A stretch of DNA of 12,567 bases, taken from Verrucomicrobia bacterium UBA1731. GTDB lineage: Bacteria > Verrucomicrobiota > Kiritimatiellia > RFP12 > UBA1067. The notes under the pieces were generated by a model, which made no database searches, was not told where the DNA came from, and was given only the letters and a program-made list of their open reading frames with translations. The position numbers were made by a program, and so were the translations under genes. How positions within the stretch are numbered: the first letter of the stretch is position 1; each line of letters begins with the position of its first letter. The stretch spans positions 33,219 to 45,785 of the forward strand of contig DCIH01000044.1 of the NCBI GenBank assembly GCA_002317575.1. Direction: 5' to 3'. Positions 1 through 7,761 of this stretch are shown piece after piece.

Positions 1-109
1 CTCCACAAGGGGGGCACGCCACTCCGCTGGCGTGCCCAAGCTCGACATTGTCTGGAAATTGTCCCGATAATGGTGGCGTCGGCGGAGCGACGCCACCCCC
101 TGGTGAAGC
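1..109 (+). repeat. Composite palindromic (BIME-like) element, copy 1
   Basis: Two hairpins face each other. The inverse one has arms 12-21 and 28-37 (GGGCACGCCA/TGGCGTGCCC) around loop CTCCGC. The direct one has arms 72-81 and 88-97 (GGTGGCGTCG/CGACGCCACC) around loop GCGGAG, the complement of the first loop. Each is followed on its outer side by a CCCT..(G)AG tail (1-11 read on the minus strand; 98-109). The 34-nt spacer (38-71) itself has an imperfect hairpin (47-56 with 62-71). A homologous element lies at 8421-8532. It is read through in frame as part of the first gene. Confidence 0.85.
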
Positions 110-1778
110 AGGCCGTTGTGGCGTCGGCGGAGCGACGCCACCCCCTGGTGAAGCAGGCCGTTGTGGCGTCGGCGCCCCTGTGTACGGACGGGGCGAGGTG
201 GCCAAGTGGCCGCTCGCCGTCGCGGAGGCGGACGGCAAGGCGTTCGCGCTTGCGTTCGATCCATACCATCCCGCGGTGGCGCGCTTCGGGTGCGATCCCG
301 CCGCGCGCACCGCCTTCGCCGACTTCGACGTGGCGCTCACGCGCGAGGTTCCGCGCGCGGAGCTGCGCGTGGCGCGCTTCGAGGCGCCGCGCGGTTTCCG
401 CGGCGCGATGGCGGACTGGCGCGCGAAGCATGCGGACCTCTTCCGCGTGCGCGTCGAGAAGTGGGGCATCTGGATGCCGTTCGCGAAGATCAGCGAGGTC
501 GCGGGCTGGGAGGACTTCGGTTTCGCGTACAAGGAAGGGGACAACGAACCGGACTGGGACGATGCGCACGGCGTGTACACATTCCACTACACGGAACCGT
601 GCACCTACTGGATGGGAATGGACGGCCCCACCAATTCCTACACGCTCGCGGATTGCGTGCGCAAGGCGAAGGCCGACTGCGCGCGGCTGCGCGCGCTCGA
701 GGAGCTGCCGCAGGACCGCGGTTCGCGGTTGGGCGCCGCATGGGCGGACGCGGTCATCCACGACGCGGACGGCAACCCCGTGGGATCCATCCACGATCTG
801 CCGTGGTGCCGCGGCGCGGTGTGGTGCTACAACTCCGCGCCCGACCAGCCGGGCCCGTGGCGCGCGTGGGACGCGCACTTCCCGCCCAAGGCGTTCGAGG
901 CGCGCCACGCGAAGCCGTTCCCGCAGGGCGTGGACGGCGAATACGTGGATTCCGCCGAACTGTACGTGACGGTGCCGCTCGATTTCAACCGCGCGCATTT
1001 CGCGGGGATGAAGACGCCCCTCACCTGGGACGCGAAGACGAAGCGTCCGGCGATTTTCAAGGGCATGATCGCGTACGAGTACGTCCGGCGCACGGCGGAA
1101 CGCGTGCACGCGCGCGGACGGCTCTCGATGGCGAACGGCACGCCGCTGAAGTGGTGGTTCCTCGCGCCGTGGCTCGACGTGCTCGGCAGCGAAACCGACT
1201 GGTGCGACTGGCGGAACGGCAAGCGCGCGTGGACGCCGCCGAGCGAAGAGGAGTTCCTGCTTTGGCGCGAGATGGCGGGCTTGAAGCCGTTCTGCTTCCT
1301 GATGAACACGGACTTCTCGTTCCTGGGGGACGACGGCGTGCGCAAGTTCTTCGAGCGCTCGCTCGCGTACGGCGTGTTTCCGGGGTTCTTCAGCGCGGAC
1401 GCGGCGACGAGCCAGTATTTCAAGAACGCGGCGCTGTACAACCGGGACCGTCCGCTCTTCAAAAAGTACCTGCCGATCGCGCGCGAACTCGCGGACGCCG
1501 GCTGGCGCGACGTGAACCAGGTGCTCGCCGCGGACGATCCGGAAATCGTCTGCGAGCAGTTCGGCGCACGCGGCGGCACATGCTTCGCGACGGTGTTCAA
1601 CCCCGCGTCCGAGGCGCGCACGGTGATGTTGCGCCGCACGGACGGTGCGCTTAGCCCAACATCCGAGCGCGTCACGGGCGAGACGTGGACGTGGCGGGCG
1701 GAAAAGGATGGCCCCGCTGCCACGGCGACGGTCAAGGTCGTCCTCCCGCCGGAAACGCTCCGCGTCGTCGCGTTCTGA
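3..1778 (+). CDS. Hypothetical protein, probably glycoside-hydrolase-like, 5' end outside window
   Basis: The frame is open from the left edge with no stop, so I treat this as a 5'-partial gene; a TTG at 48 is possible but has no ribosome binding site and lies inside a repeat. The first ~57 visible residues are translated palindromic repeat (Gly/Pro/Ala-rich, with the 15-residue unit GVGGATPPPGEAGRC twice). True protein-like sequence starts near APVYGRGEVAKWP. Aromatic-rich blocks such as EKWGIWMPF, DFGFAYKEG and FHYTEPCTYWM, then RLSMANGTPLKWWFLAPWLDVLGSETDW-type sequence (about 20 residues before the SETDW end), resemble TIM-barrel glycosidase-like proteins. The C-terminus (GGTCFATVFNPASEARTVML) looks like a closing beta-sandwich. 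I cannot name the family or catalytic residues. The carbohydrate role is an inference supported by the GH78 gene nearby. It could instead be an uncharacterised non-enzymatic barrel protein. Confidence 0.6.
   Translation, partial: PQGGHATPLACPSSTLSGNCPDNGGVGGATPPPGEAGRCGVGGATPPPGEAGRCGVGAPVYGRGEVAKWPLAVAEADGKAFALAFDPYHPAVARFGCDPAARTAFADFDVALTREVPRAELRVARFEAPRGFRGAMADWRAKHADLFRVRVEKWGIWMPFAKISEVAGWEDFGFAYKEGDNEPDWDDAHGVYTFHYTEPCTYWMGMDGPTNSYTLADCVRKAKADCARLRALEELPQDRGSRLGAAWADAVIHDADGNPVGSIHDLPWCRGAVWCYNSAPDQPGPWRAWDAHFPPKAFEARHAKPFPQGVDGEYVDSAELYVTVPLDFNRAHFAGMKTPLTWDAKTKRPAIFKGMIAYEYVRRTAERVHARGRLSMANGTPLKWWFLAPWLDVLGSETDWCDWRNGKRAWTPPSEEEFLLWREMAGLKPFCFLMNTDFSFLGDDGVRKFFERSLAYGVFPGFFSADAATSQYFKNAALYNRDRPLFKKYLPIARELADAGWRDVNQVLAADDPEIVCEQFGARGGTCFATVFNPASEARTVMLRRTDGALSPTSERVTGETWTWRAEKDGPAATATVKVVLPPETLRVVAF
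73..174 (+). repeat. 45-bp tandem duplication, two copies plus a 12-bp partial
   Basis: Unit 73-117 is repeated exactly at 118-162 and begins a third time at 163-174. Each unit contains the GCGGAG-loop hairpin and its CCCTGGTGAAGC tail. Forty-five bases are 15 codons, so the reading frame is kept and the peptide unit GVGGATPPPGEAGRC is duplicated. This looks like expansion of the right-hand half of the composite element. Confidence 0.95.
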
Positions 1779-1841
1779 ACGGCAGGTGTGAAATCGTGTA
1801 ACCTTTCCGCATCTCGTCCGTATGCGAGGCGGATTATTTTC

Positions 1842-1846
1842 AGGAG
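1842..1846 (+). promoter_or_regulatory. Ribosome binding site that fixes the start at 1855
   Basis: AGGAG lies eight bases before the ATG at 1855. The earlier in-frame ATG at 1822 has no such site, so 1855 is preferred. Confidence 0.75.
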
Positions 1847-1854
1847 AAACGGTC

Positions 1855-3813
1855 ATGGTCAATCTGAACAGCTGGAGCAACGCGCTGCAGGGCGCGCAAC
1901 AGAACCAGAACGTGCAGCTCGGCGCGATGCCGCAGGAGGGCGGCAAGGTCGAGGGCGGCAACCTCGGCGGTCGCGCGATTCAACTCGTGCCGTCGGACAA
2001 GTCGTCCGTGCAGGCCAACCGCGAGACGCGCGAGAAGCTGTTCCAGGCGCTTCAGGGCGGAGTGGGCACGTCCAAGGCCGAGCAGGAATTCATCGAGAAG
2101 ACGCGCCAGGATCTCGGGCTCGACGCAAAGGGCAAGGCCACGGGCGACCAGGGTCTGAAGGCGCTTGAAGCGCGCACCATCGTGAACCTGGGCCGCGCGC
2201 AGGAGAAGAACGTTTCCGCCATGCTGGACAAGTCGATGAACGCCATCCGCAGTCGCGTGCCGGCGAATGTGATCAATGCGCTCAAGACGACGATCCTCCA
2301 GCAGGCGAACCATCCCGACGTGATCGCGTTCCTGGACAAGTACGGTTCCGGTCAGCGCGATCTGAAGACGCTGCAGCGCGTGTACGATCTGGCGCTCGAG
2401 CTGAACCAGGGCGACCGCATGACGCAGGCGTACATGCGGGGTTTCCGCGGTACCGAGCGCTGCTCGCAACAGCCGCTTGTGAATACGGCGGACGTCGAAC
2501 TCGCCGAACAGCAGGCGCAGAGCATGCGCGAGGAGCAGCTGGCGAGCGACAACGGGCCCGAGAAGAAGGAGGATGTCGTCCGTCAAGATCTTGACATAAA
2601 CAAGGATCTGAAAAGCGGCATGGGCAATTCGAACATCAAAGATCCCTTGTTCGGCATGACGGAAATGAAGGACATGTCGTCCGAATTGGAGGACCCCAAG
2701 GAGGAACCCGTGCAGAAGCCGATCGACAGCGGGGCGTTCAAGAAAATCGGCGGATCCGGTTTGAAAAGCAAAACGGGCGTGATGAGCCGCAAGGAAATCC
2801 TGGGCGAGGGCGCGAAGTCCAGCACCAGCGTGATGAGCCGCAAGGAAATCCTGTCCAAGTTCGAGGTGGAGGCGCCCAAGGAGGAGCCCAAGGATGTGCC
2901 CAAGGATGAGCCTAAAGATGTGTCCAAGGAGGCGCCCAAGGGGGAACTCGAGCAGAAGCCGATCAATGAAAAGTCGCCGGAGAAAATAGATGTTCCCGTC
3001 GACAAGAAGGAGGAGCAGCCCGTCGAAGACCTGAAGGACGTTGACAAGAAGGATGTTGACAAGAAGGCCGTCGACGAGAGCGCTCACCAGAGCTTGAAAG
3101 ACCTCAGGGAGATTATGGCGAAAATGAAGGCCGACGTGAAGGAGGCCAGGGCGAAGTACGAGGACGTGGAGAAACGACACGCCGTTTTGAAGCAAGAGGT
3201 CCTGTCGGAGATGAGGCGAGTCGGTGGAAAGGGTAAATTGTCCAAGGAAACGAGGGAAAACTTCGCCGTAAGCAGGAAGCAGTGCAAGGTACAGCGCGAA
3301 GCCCTGCTTGCGATTTTGAAAAGGAACGATGTATTCGTGAAGACGATGGAGCCGATGATCAAGAAGACGCTTGATGACGCCGGCGTTGAATGGGTGCCGA
3401 AGGCCAAGAGAAACGGAATCGGAAAAGAGCAGCCCGAAGTCAAGGTCGGTTCCGATTCCCAGCCCGAAAGCAGAAATGTCAACGCCGATGCGGACCTCGA
3501 TGTCGGCGACAGCCGGAAGCCCGAGGAGACCGTCGTTCGGCAAGGCGAGGTTTCGGACAAACCCCTGGACGATGAGCTGTTGGAGATGGAGCGGGAAGTC
3601 GAAGCCGAAGGCCTCGGGGAAGAGGACAGGAAAGAACTCGAGGAAATCGACAAAGAAGTCAATTTGCTCAAAGAGCGCGCCGAATCGGAGAGGCGTGACC
3701 TTGAACTGCAAAACAAAAAGGTGATGGCGGAACACCAGGTGTTCATGGCGCAACAGCAGCATGACATGGAACAGTTCACCGACGCTTTGAACCAGTTCAA
3801 CGCCAAGCAATAG
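1855..3813 (+). CDS. Hypothetical protein with charged repeats and C-terminal coiled coil
   Basis: I do not recognise a family. The 652-residue product begins MVNLNSWSNALQG, without signal peptide or membrane segment. Residues ~1-60 are Gln/Asn/Gly-rich; ~95-235 look helical and globular (for example NVINALKTTILQQ, LKTLQRVYDLALEL). Residues ~236-410 are low-complexity and Lys/Glu/Asp/Pro-rich, with the octapeptide VMSRKEIL at 309 and again at 326, a PK(E/D) series at ~341-362 and VDKK repeats at ~395-404. Two long heptad-like helices follow (~411-462 and ~573-652, the latter very Glu/Arg/Gln-rich). From about 2580 onward the wobble positions are visibly less GC-biased than in neighbouring genes, so this part may be recent or under different selection. 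It has its own ribosome binding site, 76 bp after the upstream gene. A structural, scaffold or secreted-effector role is possible, but nothing in the sequence decides this. Confidence 0.75.
   Translation: MVNLNSWSNALQGAQQNQNVQLGAMPQEGGKVEGGNLGGRAIQLVPSDKSSVQANRETREKLFQALQGGVGTSKAEQEFIEKTRQDLGLDAKGKATGDQGLKALEARTIVNLGRAQEKNVSAMLDKSMNAIRSRVPANVINALKTTILQQANHPDVIAFLDKYGSGQRDLKTLQRVYDLALELNQGDRMTQAYMRGFRGTERCSQQPLVNTADVELAEQQAQSMREEQLASDNGPEKKEDVVRQDLDINKDLKSGMGNSNIKDPLFGMTEMKDMSSELEDPKEEPVQKPIDSGAFKKIGGSGLKSKTGVMSRKEILGEGAKSSTSVMSRKEILSKFEVEAPKEEPKDVPKDEPKDVSKEAPKGELEQKPINEKSPEKIDVPVDKKEEQPVEDLKDVDKKDVDKKAVDESAHQSLKDLREIMAKMKADVKEARAKYEDVEKRHAVLKQEVLSEMRRVGGKGKLSKETRENFAVSRKQCKVQREALLAILKRNDVFVKTMEPMIKKTLDDAGVEWVPKAKRNGIGKEQPEVKVGSDSQPESRNVNADADLDVGDSRKPEETVVRQGEVSDKPLDDELLEMEREVEAEGLGEEDRKELEEIDKEVNLLKERAESERRDLELQNKKVMAEHQVFMAQQQHDMEQFTDALNQFNAKQ
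2777..2853 (+). repeat. 26-bp direct repeat inside the coiled-coil gene
   Basis: The same 26 bases occur at 2777-2802 and 2828-2853, 51 bp (17 codons) apart, giving two copies of VMSRKEIL. Exact identity at the DNA level suggests recent duplication or gene conversion. Confidence 0.9.
2875..3066 (+). repeat. In-frame short tandem repeats (PKE/PKD and VDKKD coding)
   Basis: At 2875-2940 a 12-bp motif of the type CCCAAGGATGAG is iterated with small changes. At 3037-3066 the 15-bp motif GAYGTTGACAAGAAG occurs twice back to back. All periods are multiples of three, so the reading frame is kept; they encode a charged flexible linker. Confidence 0.8.
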
Positions 3814-3844
3814 CAGGACGTTCGCCCTCTTGTTTCCCGCAACG

Positions 3845-3853
3845 TGGTACAAT
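3845..3853 (+). promoter_or_regulatory. Extended -10 promoter of the propeller/GH78 gene
   Basis: TGGTACAAT fits an extended -10 element (TG-N-TACAAT) 26 bases before the start codon. It is preceded by ACG, giving ACGTGGTACAAT, the same string that precedes rex and the U32 gene. No convincing -35 is visible, as expected for extended -10 promoters. Confidence 0.6.
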
Positions 3854-3866
3854 GTCCCGAAATCTG

Positions 3867-3872
3867 AAAGGA
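3867..3872 (+). promoter_or_regulatory. Ribosome binding site of the propeller/GH78 gene
   Basis: AAAGGA lies seven bases before ATG 3880 and favours it over the in-frame ATG at 3886. Confidence 0.7.
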
Positions 3873-3879
3873 CTTCGGG

Positions 3880-6800
3880 ATGTCGATGACGAAAAACGGT
3901 TTTCTCGCGTGCGCGGTCGCCGCGCTGTCTTTTGCGTCGGTTTGGGCGGACGGCCTGGTGCCGGCGATCGAACGGTTCAAGCCGGGCGTGGTGGAGACGC
4001 AGGCGCTGGCGCGTCCGGACGCGCAGTTCGGCTACTTGCACGACAACGCGATCTTCGCGTTCAAGGGACGGCTCTGGGCGGCCTGGTACAACTGTCCGAA
4101 AAGCGAGATGATCGGAAACTCCGTCATCCGCGGCCGCTGGTCGGACGACGCCGGCAAGACGTGGAGCTCGATCAAGCTTTTCGTGGGCGACCCGAACGGC
4201 AAGCCCGACGAGGCGGCCGGCAAATTCATGTACGTGCCGCCGGCCTTCGGTTCGGACGGCAAGGACCTCTTCCTCTTCGCGTCGCGGATGGTCGGTCCCG
4301 ACATCGTGCGCGACTGCGAAATCTTCAAGTGGAATCCCGCCACGGAGTCGTTCGCGTCCGTCGGGCTCATGGGCGCGGACTTCATCCCGAACGCGGCCAT
4401 GCAGGCGCGCACGGACGGCAAATGGATGATCCCCGGGCGCCGTTACGCGGCGCGCACCTCGGAGCGCTGGGCGAAGAGCCGTCCGACGCTCGCGATCAGC
4501 GAAACGGCCGACCCTGCGGGCAAGTGGCGCTTCGTCGACGTGTCGGACGAATTCGTTCCCGGCACGAAACAGACGTACCAGTGTTCCGAGCCCGGCCTGA
4601 TCGCCGAGGGCAAGCGTCTCACGGCGTTCGTGCGCTGCTCGGACTACGGCGCGCCCGGCGGCTGCGGCCTGCGCGTCCACGAGTCGCTGGACGAGGGCGA
4701 GACGTGGAAACTGTTGCCGAATCTGCCGTTTCGCGTGACGCCCGCGAAACCTGCCGCGGGGCTCCTTTCGGACGGCCGCCGCTATCTGATCGCGAACACG
4801 AAGGAGGACGGCGGACAGTACGGCCGCCGCACGCTCGTCATCTGGTTGAGCGAGAAGGGCAAACGTGCGTTCACGCGCGCGTTCTACGTGCAGCAGGGGA
4901 ATTGCCCCGAAGCGAACCTCAAGCACGAATGGTGTTACCCCGCGGTGTGCGAATTCAAGGGCAAGCTCTACGTGCTGTGCTCCACGTCCACGGATGTGAA
5001 CGTGAAGAACACCTCGGGCCTCACGGTCATTCCGATCGCCGCGTTCGACGATCCGAACGCGGTCGAGCGCGCGCGCACCGTGGGCCTGCGCACGAATCAG
5101 CTGCGCGAGCCGTTTGGCGTGGTGGCGCCGCCGACGTTCTCCTGGAAGCTGGACGGCAACGCGCCCGGGCTTGCGCAGGGGGCGTATCGCGTGACCGTTC
5201 GCGAACGGGATGCGCAGACGCCCGCGTGGGATTCCGGTTGGGTTATGTCCGCCGATTCGCTGGGCATCCGCTACGCGGGCCCGGCGCTCAAGAGCGCCGC
5301 GCACTACGTTTGGTCCGTGCGCGTGCGGTTGGCGTCCGGCGAAGAACTCGCGCCCGCGACGGCGTCGTTTTCGACGGGATTGTGGGACAAGGACGCCTGG
5401 AAGGACGCGAAGTTCGTGACGGTGGCGGCGAAGCGCGGCGACGCCGAGCCGGACACCACGGTGGTGGTGAAGACGCTCGCGAACGAGAAAGAAGTCCGCG
5501 AAGCGTGGTGGTTCGTGTCCGCGATGGGCGTGGGCGAGTTCTACCTCAACGGCGCGGAAGTGGGCGCGAACGAAAAGCTGAAGCCCGGCTACACGACGCT
5601 CGAACACGGCCGCCACTACTATTCCTACGACGTCACGGCGCTCTTCGACAAGGCGGCCGGCGCGAAGAACGTGCTGTGCGCCGAAGTGGTGAGCACGTGG
5701 TGGACGCGGATGTGTCCGTGGACGCTGCCGCCGAACGAAAACGCGTTCGGGTGCATTCTGCTGCTCCGGTACGCGGACGGCACCGAAGCGCGCGTCGTCA
5801 CCGACGCGTCGTGGCAGGCCGCGTACGCGGGCTCGGTGCGGGAAGCGTCCCTCTTCGGCGGCGAAACGTACGACGCGCGTGTGGCGACGCCATGGCGCAA
5901 GGCCGGCGCGCCGGCCGACTGGAAGCCCGCGCGCCAGACGCACTTCGCGTGGGCGCGCGGCGAGATGCGTCCGTTGACGGGTCCGGCGATCGTCTGGCGC
6001 GAGGACCTGAAGCACGGCTGCGCGGACTGCTGGACATGGTCCGACAAGGACGTGACGGGCTACGTCACGAACGCGGCGGCGGGCAAGGTCGTCTCCTACG
6101 GCAAGATCGGAAAGCGCGCGAAGTCGCTCAGGATCGGGCCGGGCGAGGAGATCGTGTTCGACTTCGCGCAGAACCACGCGGCCGTCCCCGAGATGATCTG
6201 GAAGGGCGCCGCGGGAACGCGCGCGACGCTGCGATTCGGCGAGATGCTGAACGACGCGAACGGCGAGACGGCGCGCGGCAACGACGGTCCCGCGGGCAGC
6301 GTCTATCTCGCGAACCTGCGCAGCGCGAAGGCGCGCGTCGAGTACGTGTTCGCGGGAACGGGCGCGGAGACGTACGTGCCCGCGCGCACGTTCTTCGGCT
6401 ACCGCTACATGTCCGTGCGGGCGGACGGTCCGATCGAGGTCGTGTCCGCGCAGGCGATTCCCGTAACGTCCGTCGCGCAGGCGGACGAAACGGGCTCGTT
6501 CACGACGGGCGACAGGGACGTGAACAAGCTCGTGTCGAACGTCCTCTGGGGACAGCGTTCCAACTACCTTTCCGTGCCCACGGACTGTCCGCAGCGCGAC
6601 GAGCGCCAGGGCTGGAGCGGCGACACGCAGGTGTTCGCGGCGACGGGCGCGTACAACGCGAACACGTACGGATTCCTTTCGAAGTGGATGGAGGACGCGG
6701 TCGATTCGTCGCTGCCCACGGGCGCGTTCCCGTTCGTGGCGCCGTTCCCGCCCGCGAAGCACCTCGGGCCGTCCACCGGCTGGTCGGACGCCGGCATCGT

Positions 6801-7752
6801 GGTGCCGCACGTGATGTACCGCATGTTCGGCGACAAGACGATTCTCGAGAAGAACTTCGCGGCGATGGACAGGTTCCTGAAGCTCGTCGCGCAGGATCCC
6901 GTGCCGCACGACCCCGTGCCCGACTTCGGCGACTGGCTGTCGCTCGCGAACAACGGCGACGATCTGAAGCACTGCCTCTCGCATGCGTACCTCGTGTGGG
7001 ATGCGATGATGATGCAGGACGCCGCCCGCGCCCTCGGGAAGGATCTCGCGCCGTACGCGGAGATCGAGCGCCAGGCGCGCGCGATGTTCAAGGCGAAGTT
7101 CCTGGACGCGAACGGCGAACTGGTCGAGAAGTGCCGCTGGCAGACATGCTATGCGTACGCGATCGTGCTCGATCTCGTGGAAGGCGCCGGCCGCGCGAAG
7201 ACGGTGGCCGCGTTCGTCGCGGACGTGGAGAAGCACGGCGGCAAACTGCAGACGGGCTTTTTGGGAACGCCGTTCCTCCTGCCCGCGCTCACGGCGTGCG
7301 GCCGCACGGATCTCGCGTACGCGACCTTGTTGCAGCACGGGTTCCCGGGCTGGCTCTATTCCGTCGACCAAGGCGCCACCACGATCTGGGAGCGCTGGAA
7401 TTCGTACACCAAGGACAAGGGCTTCGGCGACGTGGGGATGAACAGCTTCAACCACTACGCGTACGGGTGCGTGCTCCAGTGGCTGTACGAAACGGCGGCG
7501 GGGATTCGTCCGGATGTCACGCGGCCCGGCTTCAGGCACTTCTTCCTCGAGCCGCATCCGGACAGGCGCCTCGGCCGCGTCGAGGCGAACTACGATTCGC
7601 CGATGGGCAAGATCGCGAGCGCCTGGGAGTGCCTCGCGGACGGCGGCGTCCAGTACCGCGTCCGCGTGCCGGCGAACACCACGGCGACGTTGATGTTGCC
7701 GGGCGAAGCCCCGAAGACGCTCGCGCCCGGTTCCTACGTGTTCACGCGCTGA
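3880..7752 (+). CDS. Secreted sialidase-like propeller fused to GH78 alpha-L-rhamnosidase
   Basis: The 1290-residue product starts with a signal peptide (1-23, hydrophobic core, likely cleavage after VWA). Residues ~30-395 form a sialidase/BNR-type beta-propeller with two clear Asp boxes, SDDAGKTW (88-95) and SLDEGETW (269-276). From ~401 the GH78 architecture follows: an Ig/FnIII-like domain (LRTNQLREPFGV...PTFSW), the Bac_rhamnosid_N sandwich (VSAMGVGEFYLNGAEVG), a further sandwich, then the (alpha/alpha)6 catalytic barrel. The barrel carries the family signature TDCPQRDERQGWSGD (901-915) and TIWERW (1168-1173) with E1171 as expected general base; GH78 enzymes invert terminal alpha-L-rhamnose linkages. 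A C-terminal sandwich closes the protein. The propeller could be a GH33-like sialidase or a rhamnose-glucuronate-active propeller (GH145/PL27-like); its catalytic residues cannot be assigned by eye. It acts outside the cytoplasm and has a downstream permease nine bases away. Confidence 0.9.
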   Translation: MSMTKNGFLACAVAALSFASVWADGLVPAIERFKPGVVETQALARPDAQFGYLHDNAIFAFKGRLWAAWYNCPKSEMIGNSVIRGRWSDDAGKTWSSIKLFVGDPNGKPDEAAGKFMYVPPAFGSDGKDLFLFASRMVGPDIVRDCEIFKWNPATESFASVGLMGADFIPNAAMQARTDGKWMIPGRRYAARTSERWAKSRPTLAISETADPAGKWRFVDVSDEFVPGTKQTYQCSEPGLIAEGKRLTAFVRCSDYGAPGGCGLRVHESLDEGETWKLLPNLPFRVTPAKPAAGLLSDGRRYLIANTKEDGGQYGRRTLVIWLSEKGKRAFTRAFYVQQGNCPEANLKHEWCYPAVCEFKGKLYVLCSTSTDVNVKNTSGLTVIPIAAFDDPNAVERARTVGLRTNQLREPFGVVAPPTFSWKLDGNAPGLAQGAYRVTVRERDAQTPAWDSGWVMSADSLGIRYAGPALKSAAHYVWSVRVRLASGEELAPATASFSTGLWDKDAWKDAKFVTVAAKRGDAEPDTTVVVKTLANEKEVREAWWFVSAMGVGEFYLNGAEVGANEKLKPGYTTLEHGRHYYSYDVTALFDKAAGAKNVLCAEVVSTWWTRMCPWTLPPNENAFGCILLLRYADGTEARVVTDASWQAAYAGSVREASLFGGETYDARVATPWRKAGAPADWKPARQTHFAWARGEMRPLTGPAIVWREDLKHGCADCWTWSDKDVTGYVTNAAAGKVVSYGKIGKRAKSLRIGPGEEIVFDFAQNHAAVPEMIWKGAAGTRATLRFGEMLNDANGETARGNDGPAGSVYLANLRSAKARVEYVFAGTGAETYVPARTFFGYRYMSVRADGPIEVVSAQAIPVTSVAQADETGSFTTGDRDVNKLVSNVLWGQRSNYLSVPTDCPQRDERQGWSGDTQVFAATGAYNANTYGFLSKWMEDAVDSSLPTGAFPFVAPFPPAKHLGPSTGWSDAGIVVPHVMYRMFGDKTILEKNFAAMDRFLKLVAQDPVPHDPVPDFGDWLSLANNGDDLKHCLSHAYLVWDAMMMQDAARALGKDLAPYAEIERQARAMFKAKFLDANGELVEKCRWQTCYAYAIVLDLVEGAGRAKTVAAFVADVEKHGGKLQTGFLGTPFLLPALTACGRTDLAYATLLQHGFPGWLYSVDQGATTIWERWNSYTKDKGFGDVGMNSFNHYAYGCVLQWLYETAAGIRPDVTRPGFRHFFLEPHPDRRLGRVEANYDSPMGKIASAWECLADGGVQYRVRVPANTTATLMLPGEAPKTLAPGSYVFTR

Positions 7753-7761
7753 TGCGCCCTG

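Noticed and set aside
73..174. Possible CRISPR array
   Set aside because: Units are directly abutting with no unique spacers, as also at 8817-8879 and 9591-9671; no cas genes are present.
1855..3813. Type III secretion effector or gatekeeper
   Set aside because: The signal-less Gln/Asn/Ser-rich N-terminus and coiled coil are suggestive, but no secretion genes or recognisable domain lie nearby.
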